NCBI RefSeq assembly: GCF_015461835.1 | Contig: NZ_JACOPX010000002.1 | Location: 1 to 64,000, forward strand | Direction: 5' to 3' | Source of the DNA: Pseudomonas neuropathica | Lineage (GTDB): Bacteria > Pseudomonadota > Gammaproteobacteria > Pseudomonadales > Pseudomonadaceae | DNA: 64,000 nt | Part shown: positions 1-8,368 of the stretch, piece after piece | How the letters are laid out: every line of letters starts with the position of its first letter | Position numbering within the stretch: the first letter of the stretch is position 1 | Translations under genes and position numbers: made by a program | Notes under the pieces: generated by a model | The model's input: the letters and a program-made list of their open reading frames with translations, nothing else | Database searches by the model: none | What the model was told of the DNA's origin: nothing

Positions 1-106
1 CGCCGTCATGCGCAAATACCTGACCGGCCTGTGGGCCTGCATGCAAGCCGGAGAAGATTTCGACACGGCCAAGCTTTTTAGCGCAAAAGACCTCGCAAAA
101 GCTTGA
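1..106 (+). CDS. IS110-type transposase, C-terminal end (partial)
   Basis: The frame is open from the window edge to a TGA at 104-106 and encodes 34 residues of a C-terminus. The run RKYLTGLWACMQAG followed by an FDTAKLF segment resembles the conserved tail of IS110-family (DEDD plus serine active site) transposases, which move by a seeker-RNA guided mechanism. Only the tail is visible, so catalytic residues cannot be checked. An array of REP sequences begins within about 20 bases of the stop; several IS110 members are known to target REP elements, so the neighbourhood fits. Family assignment rests on recalled similarity. Confidence 0.55.
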   Translation, partial: AVMRKYLTGLWACMQAGEDFDTAKLFSAKDLAKA

Positions 107-121
107 CCGTGAACAGAGTAT

Positions 122-772
122 CTACAGTTTGATTGCGTACATTTGCAAAAATCTGGTCGGCTGTCAGGCCGCCTTCGCGAGCAGGCTTGCTCCTACAGTT
201 GGAGTGCGTACATTTGCAAAAATCTGGTCGGCTGTCAGGCCGCCTTCGCGAGCAGGCTTGCTCCTACAGTTGGAGTGCTTACATTTGCAAAAAACAGGTG
301 GGCTGTCAGGCCGCCTTCGCGAGCAGGCTTGCTCCTACAGTTGGATTGCGTACATCTGCAAAAACAGGTGGGCTGTCAGGCCGCCTTCGCGAGCAAGCTC
401 ACTCCTACAGTTGGAGTGCGTACATCTGCAACAAACAGGTCGGCTATCAGGCCGCCTTCGCGAGCAGGCTCACTCCTACAGTTGGAGTGCGTACATTTGC
501 AAAAACCTGGTTGGCTGTCAGGCCGCCTTCGCGAGCAGGCTCACTCCCACAGTTGAATTGAGTACACCTGCAGAAAACAGGTCGGCTGTCAGGCCGCCTT
601 CGCGAGCAGGCTCACTCCTACAGTTGGATTGAGTACACCTGCAGAAAACAGGTCGGCTATCAGGCCGCCATCGCGAGCAGGCTCGCTCCTACAGTTGGAT
701 TGCGTACATCTGCAAAAAACTGGGTCGGCTGTCAGGCCGCCTTCGCGAGCAGGCTCGCTCCCACAAAAAAGC
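122..772. repeat. Tandem array of nine 71-bp REP-containing units
   Basis: The core GCCTTCGCGAGCAGGCT recurs at 171, 242, 313, 383, 454, 525, 596, 667 and 739, a period of 70-72 bases. Each unit joins a REP core to a conserved linker (TTGGAGTGCGTACATTTGC and variants). All copies have the same orientation, unlike the inverted REP pairs elsewhere in the window. Variants are ordered: the first three cores read GGCTTGCTC, the next four CTCACTC, the last two CTCGCTC. The open frames that cross the array are products of the 71-bp repeat and are not genes. Confidence 0.95.
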
Positions 773-861
773 GAGAGCAGATCGCCTCTGCTCCTAACCA
801 CTCAACAGGATGAGCGTTAGCTCGGCTGCAGCTTTTGATCTTAAGGCCCGTCGGCAGGCTG

Positions 862-1075
862 AGTGGAGGGATTGATCCGGGGGTGGGAGCGCAGCGACCG
901 TTCGACGAAGTCGAACACATCGAGAGGAGGTGCAGCGAAGCAAACCGTAGGCGATGCGCCCGGATCGATCCCGGAGCGAAGGAACCCCGAGCCCCAGCGA
1001 GCGGGCCGAACGTCAGGGCAAAGACCTTTGGTTCCTTTGGGGCGTTTGCCAAAGGGACTCGCTGTAAGAGCGAAA
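862..1075. repeat. Structured non-coding intergenic element with several hairpins
   Basis: This stretch has no convincing gene. It holds a 14-bp imperfect inverted repeat (868-881 with 959-972, one mismatch), a hairpin TTCGAC/GTCGAA at 901-915, and CCTTTGG/CCAAAGG at 1034-1055. Frames on both strands are open by virtue of base composition. Near-identical translations are, from memory, deposited as hypothetical proteins in many Pseudomonas genomes, which suggests a dispersed repeat family and not a protein. It lies between the REP array and the 3' end of the RND permease gene. Confidence 0.55.
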
Positions 1076-1163
1076 CCGCCAGCAGCGACACCCGCAGAAA
1101 CGGATATACACCCAAAACCCCAAGAACATGGTCGGCCCAAAGGCCGCCACGTCACAAGAAGAA

Positions 1164-4100
1164 TCAAGCGTCCTTACGCACCCGGAACCAAGCCGCATAC
1201 AACGCCGGCAAAAACAACAGCGTCAACGCAGTCGCAACAATCAACCCACCCATGATCGCCACCGCCATCGGCCCAAAAAACACACTACGTGACAACGGAA
1301 TCATCGCCAGCACCGCCGCCAAAGCCGTCAACACAATCGGCCTGAAGCGTCGAACCGTAGCCTCGATAATCGCCTGCCAAGGCTTAAGCCCCGAAGCAAT
1401 GTCCTGCTCGATCTGATCCACCAGAATCACCGAATTGCGCATGATCATCCCGGACAGCGCAATCGTCCCCAACATCGCTACAAACCCGAACGGCTGCCGA
1501 AACACCATCAAGAACAACGTCACCCCGATCAACCCCAACGGCGCCGTCAAAAACACCATCGCCGTGCGCGAAAAACTGCGCAACTGCACCATCAGCAACG
1601 TTAGCACCACGACAATAAACATCGGCACCCCGGCATTCACCGACTTCTGCCCACGCTCGGAATCCTCCACCGTGCCGCCGACATCCAACAGATATCCATC
1701 TGGCAATTCAGCACGAATCGAATCCAGCGTCGGCATGATCTGCTTCACCAGCGTCGCCGGCTGCTCCTTGCCATAAATATCCGCCCGCACGGTCACGTTC
1801 GGCAGGCGATTACGGTGCCAGATAATCCCCTCCTCGAAGCCGTATTCCAGCGTGGCGATCTGCGACAACGCCACACTGCGGCCGTTATCCGTCGGCACCG
1901 CCAGACTCGGCAACAAGGACAATTCAGTGCGTTCATGCACCGTGCCGCGCAGCAGAATCTCGATCAATTCGTTGTCTTCGCGATACTGACTGACACTCGA
2001 CCCGGTCAACGAACTCTGCAGGAATTTCGCCAGATTGGCCGTGCTCACACCCAACGCCCGCGCGCGATCCTGATCGATGTTCAGGTACACGACCTTGCTC
2101 GGTTCTTCCCAATCCAGATGCACATTGACCACATGCGGATTCTCGCGAACCTTGGCCGCGACCTTGCGCGCCAGCGCCCGGACTTCTTCGATGTGTTCGC
2201 CGGTGACGCGGAACTGCACCGGATAGCCAACCGGCGGACCGTTCTCCAGACGCGTAACCCGCGAACGCAGCGCCGGGAATTGCTCGTTGAGGGTTTCAAT
2301 CAACCAACGGCGCAGCGCTTCACGCTCCTCAATGGTTTTCGCCAACACCACAAACTGCGCGAAGCTCGCCGCCGGCAACTGCTGATCAAGCGGCAGATAA
2401 AAACGCGGTGATCCAGTGCCGACATACGCCACATAGTTATCAATGCCAGCGTGATCCTTGAGCATCGCCTCCAGACGTTTCACCTCACCGGTGGTATTGG
2501 CCAGCGACGCGCCTTCCGCCAGCTTCAGATCGACCATCAACTCCAGTCGATTGGAAGCCGGGAAAAACTGCTGCGGGACGAAACGGAACAACATCACCGA
2601 AGCGATGAACAGCCCCACCGTCAGCACGATCACGGTCTTACGGTGCGCCACGCACCACTCCACCAAGCGCCGAACGCGCTGATAAAACGGCGTGCCGTAC
2701 GGATCAGCCTGACCATCGGCGGTACCATGTTTGGCCGCATGAATTTTCGCCAGATCCGGCAGGAGTTTTTCCCCCAGATACGGCACGAACATCACCGCCG
2801 CCACCCAGGACGCGAGCAAGGCGATGGTCACCACCTGGAAGATCGAACGGGTGTATTCGCCAGTGCCGGATTGCGCCGTGGCAATCGGCAGAAACCCGGC
2901 GGCGGTGATCAACGTACCGGTGAGCATCGGGAACGCGGTACTGGTCCAGGCGTAGCTCGCTGCGCGGATGCGATCAAAGCCCTGCTCCATTTTGATCGCC
3001 ATCATTTCCACGGCGATGATCGCGTCATCCACCAGCAAGCCCAACGCCAACACCAACGCGCCAAGGGAGATTTTGTGCAGGCCGATGCCGAGGTAATACA
3101 TGCAGGCGAAGGTCATCGCCAGCACCAGCGGAATGGTCAACGCCACGACCATGCCGGTGCGCACGCCGAGGGAGAAGAAGCTCACCAGCAAGACAATCGC
3201 CAGCGCCTCGACCAGCACCTGGACGAACTCGCCGACTCCGGTTTTCACCGCCGCCGGCTGATCGGAAACCTTGCGCAGTTGCATGCCGGCCGGAAGGTTT
3301 TTCTGGATGCGCGAGAACTCGCCTTCCAGCGCCTTGCCGAGCACCAGAATGTCGCCGCCATCCTTCATCGCCACCGCGAGACCAATCGCGTCTTCGCCCA
3401 TGAACCGCATGCGCGGCGCCGGTGGATCGTTGAACCCGCGACGCACATCGGCGACATCGGAGATGCGGAACGTGCGATCACCGACGCGGATCGGGAAGTT
3501 CTTTATCTCCTCGACCGTCTGAAAATTCCCCGAGACTCGTAGCTGCAAGCGCTCGCTACCGGTTTCGAAGAACCCGGCGGTCGAGACCGCGTTCTGCTCT
3601 TGCAGCGCCTGTTGCACTGCCGCCAGCGGCAAGCCGAGGGTCGCCAGTTTGACGTTGGACAGTTCGACCCAGATTTTCTCGTCCTGCAAACCGAGCAAGT
3701 CGACCTTGCCGACATCCTTGACCCGTTGCAGCTGGATCTGGATGCGGTCGGCGTAATCCTTGAGCACCGCGTAATCGAAACCGTCCCCGGTCAGCGCATA
3801 GATATTGCCGAACGTGGTGCCGAATTCATCGTTGAAAAACGGCCCCTGAATATCCGGCGGCAAGGTCTGGCGAATATCACTGACCTTCTTGCGCACCTGA
3901 TACCAGAGATCGGGGATTTGCTTGGAATGCATCGAGTCGCGGGCAATGAAGGTGACCTGCGATTCGCCGGGGCGCGAGAACGACACGATGCGTTCGTACT
4001 CACCGGTTTCCATCAGTTTCTTTTCAATACGCTCGGTGACCTGCCGCGAGACTTCCTGCGCGGTCGCCCCCGGCCAGCGGGTCTGAATTACCATGGCCTT

Positions 4101-4232
4101 GAACGTGAACGGCGGGTCTTCACTCTGGCCGAGTTTGGTGTAGGACAACGCACCGACGATGGCCAGCAAAAGCATCAGGAACAGTACGATCTGGCGATTA
4201 CGCAGCGCCCATTCGGAAAGGTTGAAGCGCAT
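1164..4232 (-). CDS. mexK: RND efflux permease, MexK-like
   Basis: A 1022-residue inner-membrane proton-driven multidrug exporter of the HAE1 (AcrB) class. It has the N-terminal membrane segment, two large periplasmic loops, and a fourth-helix DD pair in LVDDAIIAVEMM near residue 400, which is the proton relay. It lies 6 bases downstream of the fusion-protein gene, so the two are an operon. The operon, the divergent TetR gene and the downstream rsmJ match the P. aeruginosa mexL-mexJK neighbourhood (PA3676-PA3678). No outer-membrane channel gene is present, as in that system, where MexJK borrows OprM or OpmH. The symbol rests on synteny plus family; substrates are not deducible here. Confidence 0.85.
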   Translation of the reverse strand: MRFNLSEWALRNRQIVLFLMLLLAIVGALSYTKLGQSEDPPFTFKAMVIQTRWPGATAQEVSRQVTERIEKKLMETGEYERIVSFSRPGESQVTFIARDSMHSKQIPDLWYQVRKKVSDIRQTLPPDIQGPFFNDEFGTTFGNIYALTGDGFDYAVLKDYADRIQIQLQRVKDVGKVDLLGLQDEKIWVELSNVKLATLGLPLAAVQQALQEQNAVSTAGFFETGSERLQLRVSGNFQTVEEIKNFPIRVGDRTFRISDVADVRRGFNDPPAPRMRFMGEDAIGLAVAMKDGGDILVLGKALEGEFSRIQKNLPAGMQLRKVSDQPAAVKTGVGEFVQVLVEALAIVLLVSFFSLGVRTGMVVALTIPLVLAMTFACMYYLGIGLHKISLGALVLALGLLVDDAIIAVEMMAIKMEQGFDRIRAASYAWTSTAFPMLTGTLITAAGFLPIATAQSGTGEYTRSIFQVVTIALLASWVAAVMFVPYLGEKLLPDLAKIHAAKHGTADGQADPYGTPFYQRVRRLVEWCVAHRKTVIVLTVGLFIASVMLFRFVPQQFFPASNRLELMVDLKLAEGASLANTTGEVKRLEAMLKDHAGIDNYVAYVGTGSPRFYLPLDQQLPAASFAQFVVLAKTIEEREALRRWLIETLNEQFPALRSRVTRLENGPPVGYPVQFRVTGEHIEEVRALARKVAAKVRENPHVVNVHLDWEEPSKVVYLNIDQDRARALGVSTANLAKFLQSSLTGSSVSQYREDNELIEILLRGTVHERTELSLLPSLAVPTDNGRSVALSQIATLEYGFEEGIIWHRNRLPNVTVRADIYGKEQPATLVKQIMPTLDSIRAELPDGYLLDVGGTVEDSERGQKSVNAGVPMFIVVVLTLLMVQLRSFSRTAMVFLTAPLGLIGVTLFLMVFRQPFGFVAMLGTIALSGMIMRNSVILVDQIEQDIASGLKPWQAIIEATVRRFRPIVLTALAAVLAMIPLSRSVFFGPMAVAIMGGLIVATALTLLFLPALYAAWFRVRKDA

Positions 4233-4238
4233 CGGGGC

Positions 4239-5339
4239 TTACTCCTTGTTCGCCAGATTGACCACGCGATTGGAGCGATCCACCGGACGCACCTGCTGCC
4301 CTTCGAGCAACACATGCACGCCGGCGGCCACCACCCAGTCACTGGCGTTCAAGCCTTCGAGTACCGGCACGGTTTTCTCGCCGAACGGGCCGACGCGCAC
4401 CGGGGTTTTCTTCAAAGTGTTGTTGGCGCTGACGACCCAGACGTAGGTCGCGCCGTTTTCGGCGGTGAGTGCCGAGAGCGGCACCGAGAGGGAAACGCTG
4501 TCGGCCGATTGCACGAACACCCGGGCGCTCTGGCCCAGTTCAGCCGCAACTTTGCCGCTGGTAAAGGAGATGCGCGCAGCGAAAGTGCGCGAGCGTGGAT
4601 CGGCGGCGGGCGACAGTTCGCGGATCTGCCCGGCAAAGCGCTGGTTCTGTTGCGTCCACAGTTCGACGGTCACAGGCTGACCGACCTTGAAGCGCCCGAA
4701 GCTCTGCTCCGGCAGGCTGATCAGCACTTCACGCTCGCCATCAGTGGCAAGAGTGAAAACAGTCTGTCCGGCGGCAACCACTTGGCCGACTTCCACCGAG
4801 CGTTTAGCCACCACGCCATCCTGCGGCGCACGCAGCACCGCGTAACTGGCCTGATTGGTCGACACGTTGAATTCAGCTTTGATTTGTTTAAGGCGGGCTT
4901 CACCGGAGCGGTAAAGGTTTTCGGCATTGTCGTAGGCCGAGCGGCTGACCATCTGCCGATCCATCAGGGTCTTGTAGCGATCACGTTCGGCGCGGACCAG
5001 ATTGAGATTGGCTTCGGCGGCAGCCACCTGGGCGCGGGTGGCTTCCAGTTGCAGGCGCACGTCCTGCGGATCGAGTTCGGCGAGCGGCTGATCAGCCTTC
5101 ACCCGCTGACCTTCATCGACCAGTCGTCGGCTGACTTTGCCGCCAATACGGAATGCCAGATCGGGTTCGTAGCGGGCGCGCACCTCGCCCGGATAACTTT
5201 CCATCGCCTGTGCCGAAGGCTCTGGCTGCACCACCATGGCCGGTCGCACGGTGACTTGCGTCGCCTCTTCCTGACCGCATGCTGACAAAAGGAACGCCAG
5301 ACTCACTGGCAACGCGAGGGACAACGCATGGCGGAACAT
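4239..5339 (-). CDS. mexJ: RND periplasmic adaptor lipoprotein, MexJ-like
   Basis: A 366-residue membrane fusion protein that bridges the inner-membrane pump and an outer-membrane channel. The signal peptide ends in a lipobox LLSAC with the lipidated Cys at 21. A split lipoyl domain flanks an alpha-hairpin (about residues 95-160), followed by beta-barrel and membrane-proximal domains. Length matches MexJ (about 367). The start is the ATG at 5339 with an AAAGG-type ribosome site upstream. It is the first gene of a two-gene operon read leftward, and its promoter region is shared with the divergent repressor gene. Confidence 0.85.
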   Translation of the reverse strand: MFRHALSLALPVSLAFLLSACGQEEATQVTVRPAMVVQPEPSAQAMESYPGEVRARYEPDLAFRIGGKVSRRLVDEGQRVKADQPLAELDPQDVRLQLEATRAQVAAAEANLNLVRAERDRYKTLMDRQMVSRSAYDNAENLYRSGEARLKQIKAEFNVSTNQASYAVLRAPQDGVVAKRSVEVGQVVAAGQTVFTLATDGEREVLISLPEQSFGRFKVGQPVTVELWTQQNQRFAGQIRELSPAADPRSRTFAARISFTSGKVAAELGQSARVFVQSADSVSLSVPLSALTAENGATYVWVVSANNTLKKTPVRVGPFGEKTVPVLEGLNASDWVVAAGVHVLLEGQQVRPVDRSNRVVNLANKE

Positions 5340-5433
5340 GGTGACGGACCTTTCGCTAATGGTGCTTGGAATAATTATACTGGCGGGTATGTTATTAATA
5401 GCAAACTCACCAGTCCAGTATTAAAAGCGAAGA
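5340..5433. promoter_or_regulatory. Divergent mexJ/mexL promoter region with inverted repeat
   Basis: The 94-bp gap between the divergent adaptor and repressor genes is AT-rich in its middle. It contains a perfect 7-bp inverted repeat ATACTGG (5377-5383) and CCAGTAT (5415-5421), with TTATTAATA between the arms. TetR repressors such as MexL act on such divergent regions and control both promoters, so this is the likely operator. The exact bound bases are an inference. Confidence 0.55.
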
Positions 5434-6069
5434 ATGTCGAACAATCTTTCAGCTCCAAACGGCCCGGGCCGCCCCAAGGATCTGGCCAAGCGCCAGGCGA
5501 TCCTCGACGCGGCGAAAATTCTGTTTCTGAGTCACGGCTACGCCAACACCAGCATGGACGCGGTCGCCAGCGAGGCCGGCGTGTCGAAGTTGACGGTCTA
5601 CAGCCATTTCAACGACAAGGAGACGCTGTTCTCCGCCGCCGTGGTGGCCAAATGCGAGGAGCAATTACCGCCGCTGTTCTTCGAATTGCCCGAAGGCATC
5701 GCCGTCGAAAATGTGTTGCTGAACATTGCGCGAGGCTTTCATCACCTGATCAACAGCGATGAATCGGTGAATCTGCACCGTTTGATCATGGCGCTGGGGG
5801 TGCAGGATCCGAAGCTGTCGCTGATTTTCTTCGAGGCCGGCCCGCAGCGCATGGTGCAGGGCATGGAACGGCTGTTGACGCGCATCCACGAGACCGGCGC
5901 GCTGAGCATTGATCTGCCGCGCAATGCGGCCGAGCATTTCTTTTGCCTGATCAAAGGTGCGGGGAATTTTCGGCTGTTGTATGGGTGTGGCGAGCCGTTG
6001 AGCGAAGAGGCAGCGGAAAGCCATATCCTGGAGGTGGTGGGGCTGTTTATGCGTGCTTACAAGCCCTGA
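5434..6069 (+). CDS. mexL: TetR-family repressor, MexL-like
   Basis: A 211-residue TetR protein. The N-terminal helix-turn-helix spans about residues 17-63 (SMDAVASEAGVSKLTVYSHF), followed by a helical ligand-binding domain of the AefR-like class. It is divergent from the MexJK-type operon and probably represses both it and itself. In P. aeruginosa MexL (212 residues) has this position and role, and mexL mutants overproduce MexJK. The ATG at 5434 keeps the whole promoter gap free. A REP pair follows the stop. Confidence 0.82.
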   Translation: MSNNLSAPNGPGRPKDLAKRQAILDAAKILFLSHGYANTSMDAVASEAGVSKLTVYSHFNDKETLFSAAVVAKCEEQLPPLFFELPEGIAVENVLLNIARGFHHLINSDESVNLHRLIMALGVQDPKLSLIFFEAGPQRMVQGMERLLTRIHETGALSIDLPRNAAEHFFCLIKGAGNFRLLYGCGEPLSEEAAESHILEVVGLFMRAYKP

Positions 6070-6094
6070 CGTTTTAGGTGTCTGAGCGGACGCT

Positions 6095-6159
6095 TTCGCG
6101 AGCAAGCTCGCTCCCACATTTGAAATGCATTCCAATGTGGGAGCGAGCTTGCTCGCGAA
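6095..6159. repeat. REPIN (inverted REP pair)
   Basis: Two 26-bp REP arms (6095-6120 and 6134-6159) are perfect reverse complements around a 13-base loop. The core is TTCGCGAGCAAGCTCGCTCC. The pair lies between the 3' ends of the convergent mexL and rsmJ genes, where it could also stop transcription from both sides. Confidence 0.93.
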
Positions 6160-6174
6160 TGGGGGCAACTCGGT

Positions 6175-6957
6175 TTAAGGCTTGAGCGCTTTCTTCGGAT
6201 AAATGTCATAGCGGCTCGATTTGCCATCCAGCGCATGACTCGGCTTCGGCCCCGCAATGCACGGCGCCTTGCGCGGTCGCTTGACCACCACCCGGTGCGT
6301 GGCCAGCGCCAACGCGGCTTCGAGCAACGCCGGTGCATCCGGATCATCGCCCACCAGCGGCCGGAACAGACGCATCTCCTTTTTCACCAGCGCGGTCTTC
6401 TCGCGGTGCGGAAACATCGGGTCGAGGTAGATCACCTGCGGCGCCTCACCCTCCCAGTTCTGCATGACCTCGATGGAGTTGCCCTTGAGCAATTTCATCC
6501 GCGCCACAATCGGCGCCACGTCGAAATCTTCCGCCGCGCGCGCCAGACCATCCTCCAGCAAGGCGCCGATCAGCGGCTGGCGTTCGATCAGGCTCATTTC
6601 GCAACCGAGGCTCGCCAGCACAAACGCATCCTTGCCCAACCCCGCCGTGGCATCCAGCACTCGCGGGCGCACACCCTGAGCGATGCCGACAGCCTTGGCG
6701 ATCATCTGCCCACTGCCGCCGCCGTATAAACGCCGATGTGCCGCGCCGCCCTCAACGAAGTCGACCCGCACCGGCCCCGGTGCATCCGGGCCGAGCTGCT
6801 GCAGTTGCAAACCCTGCTCGCCAACCTGCAAGGCAAACTCGCCGTCCGCCACTTCACGCGGCAGTCCCAGGCGTTCAGCCCACTGCTCGGCTTGCGCTTC
6901 AAACGTCGCGCCGAGGGCTTCGACATGGATGCGGCAGGCCGCAGGTTGCTCGATCAT
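6175..6957 (-). CDS. rsmJ: 16S rRNA (guanine-1516-N2) methyltransferase RsmJ
   Basis: A class I S-adenosylmethionine methyltransferase that modifies G1516 of 16S rRNA. The cofactor loop is [19 protein letters not shown] and the catalytic-site stretch is [11 protein letters not shown], both typical of RsmJ (YhiQ). I take the start at the ATG at 6957 ([15 protein letters not shown]), giving 260 residues, close to the family length. An upstream in-frame ATG at 7008 would add 17 residues not usual for the family. Neither start has a strong ribosome site, so the start is uncertain. It is convergent with the TetR gene. Confidence 0.85.
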   Translation of the reverse strand: MIEQPAACRIHVEALGATFEAQAEQWAERLGLPREVADGEFALQVGEQGLQLQQLGPDAPGPVRVDFVEGGAAHRRLYGGGSGQMIAKAVGIAQGVRPRVLDATAGLGKDAFVLASLGCEMSLIERQPLIGALLEDGLARAAEDFDVAPIVARMKLLKGNSIEVMQNWEGEAPQVIYLDPMFPHREKTALVKKEMRLFRPLVGDDPDAPALLEAALALATHRVVVKRPRKAPCIAGPKPSHALDGKSSRYDIYPKKALKP

Positions 6958-7049
6958 GGAAAACACGCTCAAAAATTCAAGGATCGGCAAAAACCGCCGA
7001 TAATTCATTCAACGCGCATTTTGCCAGAGCTGAGCGTCAACCGAAAAAA

Positions 7050-7670
7050 ATGTCAGGCATTCTTCCCACATCGATTGGCTACATCTCGCCCCATGGCGAC
7101 TTTAGCCGTCACAACACTCAAGCACTGAGCGGCGTCAGTCACCTGTGGCAGGATTTCTTTGCCCAAGCGATGGCCGAACAGACGAGTGAAGTGGTGCCTG
7201 CCTGCGGTACATTTCCGCCGGTTGACCTGAGCAGCCCGGAAGAACCGACCATCGGCAGCGAGTTGCACGCGCACATCGTCAGCCAGCGCGAATGCGATGT
7301 GGTGGAAACCGAAGTGCGTCCGCCTGAGCCGCTGTTCCTGCCGATCGCCGAATTCGAAATGGACTTGCTGGACAAACCATTCCCGCCGTTCCCGCCGGAA
7401 GAACTGAAAGCTCAGCAAGAGCAACAGGATTTCGACAGCAGTTGGGTGCGCCCGGTGGTGATCAACAATGGTCAGCCCGTTCCAGAGCCTGGCCCGGCGC
7501 CGCAGAAGAAGCCGCTGTACCTGCCGATTGCCGAGTTCGACCTGGATCTGCTGCAAAAGCCTTACCCGCCGTTCCCGCCGGAAGAAATCGTCGAGCAACA
7601 GAAGGCACTGGACTTCGATAACGGCTGGGCCCGCCCGATCGTTCTGCAGAACCTGCGCCTCGCCGCCTAA
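7050..7670 (+). CDS. Hypothetical protein with a duplicated proline-rich motif
   Basis: A 206-residue protein of unknown function, without signal peptide or membrane segment. A block of about 47 residues occurs twice: LPIAEFEMDLLDKPFPPFPP with a following DFDSSWVRP, then LPIAEFDLDLLQKPYPPFPP with DFDNGWARP. The two halves are therefore an internal duplication. The ATG at 7050 is preferred because the frame farther upstream overlaps rsmJ antisense; no good ribosome site is visible. It is divergent from rsmJ and convergent with the extensin-like gene, only 3 bases away. Base composition is like its neighbours, so it is probably a resident gene of the genus. Confidence 0.7.
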   Translation: MSGILPTSIGYISPHGDFSRHNTQALSGVSHLWQDFFAQAMAEQTSEVVPACGTFPPVDLSSPEEPTIGSELHAHIVSQRECDVVETEVRPPEPLFLPIAEFEMDLLDKPFPPFPPEELKAQQEQQDFDSSWVRPVVINNGQPVPEPGPAPQKKPLYLPIAEFDLDLLQKPYPPFPPEEIVEQQKALDFDNGWARPIVLQNLRLAA

Positions 7671-7673
7671 ACC

Positions 7674-8366
7674 TCAGCGACACACGCTCCAGCGCCCGAC
7701 ATCGACATGAAAATGATTGCGGTGGGCGGCGTTGTAATCCGGGCCCAAGACCACACTGAACGCCTCGCAGGCGCCATCGCGCACCTGACGCAGAAACTGT
7801 GCGTCCTGATTCTGCTTCGGCCAATCCTTGAGCACACTGATGCTACGGCCGTCCGCCAGGCGAAACCCGGCAATGTCCAGCGCATCGGCACTGGCATGAC
7901 GGCTGAGCGCTCCGCTTTCGCGATTGTAGATATTGCGACAGGCGAAGCTGCCGAGGTGATCAAGGCGTGCGACTTTCTGACCGTAAACCGACTGTGCGGC
8001 GGGTTGCAGCGAATGGTGCTCGAACATCGCGTAGGCCACCGCCAGCGGACAACTGGCGAGGAAACTGCTGCTCAGCGCCACCTCACCGCCCTGTACGCGC
8101 AAGGCATCGATCAGCGGGCACTTGGCGTCCGGGCTGTCGGCTTGTCGCGTGACGCGAAGATCAGAGCTGTTCAACGCCTGGGCACAGAGTTCGGGGTCAC
8201 TGCGCAAACGCATCAGCTTATAGCCGGTCAGCCAGTTGGGCGCGGCTTTTACGTCCAGCGGCGCCCATGGATTCCATGACGGCGGCACGTCCAGCCAACC
8301 GCGCCACACACTGATCAACGCGCCGCCAGTGATCAGCAACACCGTTAGCGCGATCCACCGCCCCAT
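7674..8366 (-). CDS. Extensin-like family protein (LAS-type peptidase fold)
   Basis: A 230-residue protein with one N-terminal membrane segment (about residues 5-20), so probably anchored with its domain in the periplasm. The C-terminal two-thirds matches the extensin-like C-terminal family. It carries SRHASADALDI and, near the end, HRNHFHVD. These resemble the zinc-binding H...D...HxH pattern of LAS metallopeptidases such as D,D-carboxypeptidases, suggesting a cell-wall peptide substrate, though that is inferred. Four conserved cysteines are consistent with export. The gene ends 2 bases from the upstream phosphomutase-like gene and is probably cotranscribed with it. Confidence 0.78.
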   Translation of the reverse strand: MGRWIALTVLLITGGALISVWRGWLDVPPSWNPWAPLDVKAAPNWLTGYKLMRLRSDPELCAQALNSSDLRVTRQADSPDAKCPLIDALRVQGGEVALSSSFLASCPLAVAYAMFEHHSLQPAAQSVYGQKVARLDHLGSFACRNIYNRESGALSRHASADALDIAGFRLADGRSISVLKDWPKQNQDAQFLRQVRDGACEAFSVVLGPDYNAAHRNHFHVDVGRWSVCR

Positions 8367-8368
8367 GC

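Noticed and set aside
129..632. Three overlapping plus-strand frames of 137-167 codons
   Set aside because: They are open only because a 71-bp unit without stops is repeated; no start context and no protein-like conservation.
122..772. Possible CRISPR array
   Set aside because: The whole 71-bp unit repeats, with no unique spacers, and the core is the REP sequence. No cas gene is near.
3600..5285. 561-codon plus-strand frame antisense to mexJ/mexK
   Set aside because: Shadow of well-supported genes on the other strand; typical of high-G+C coding DNA.
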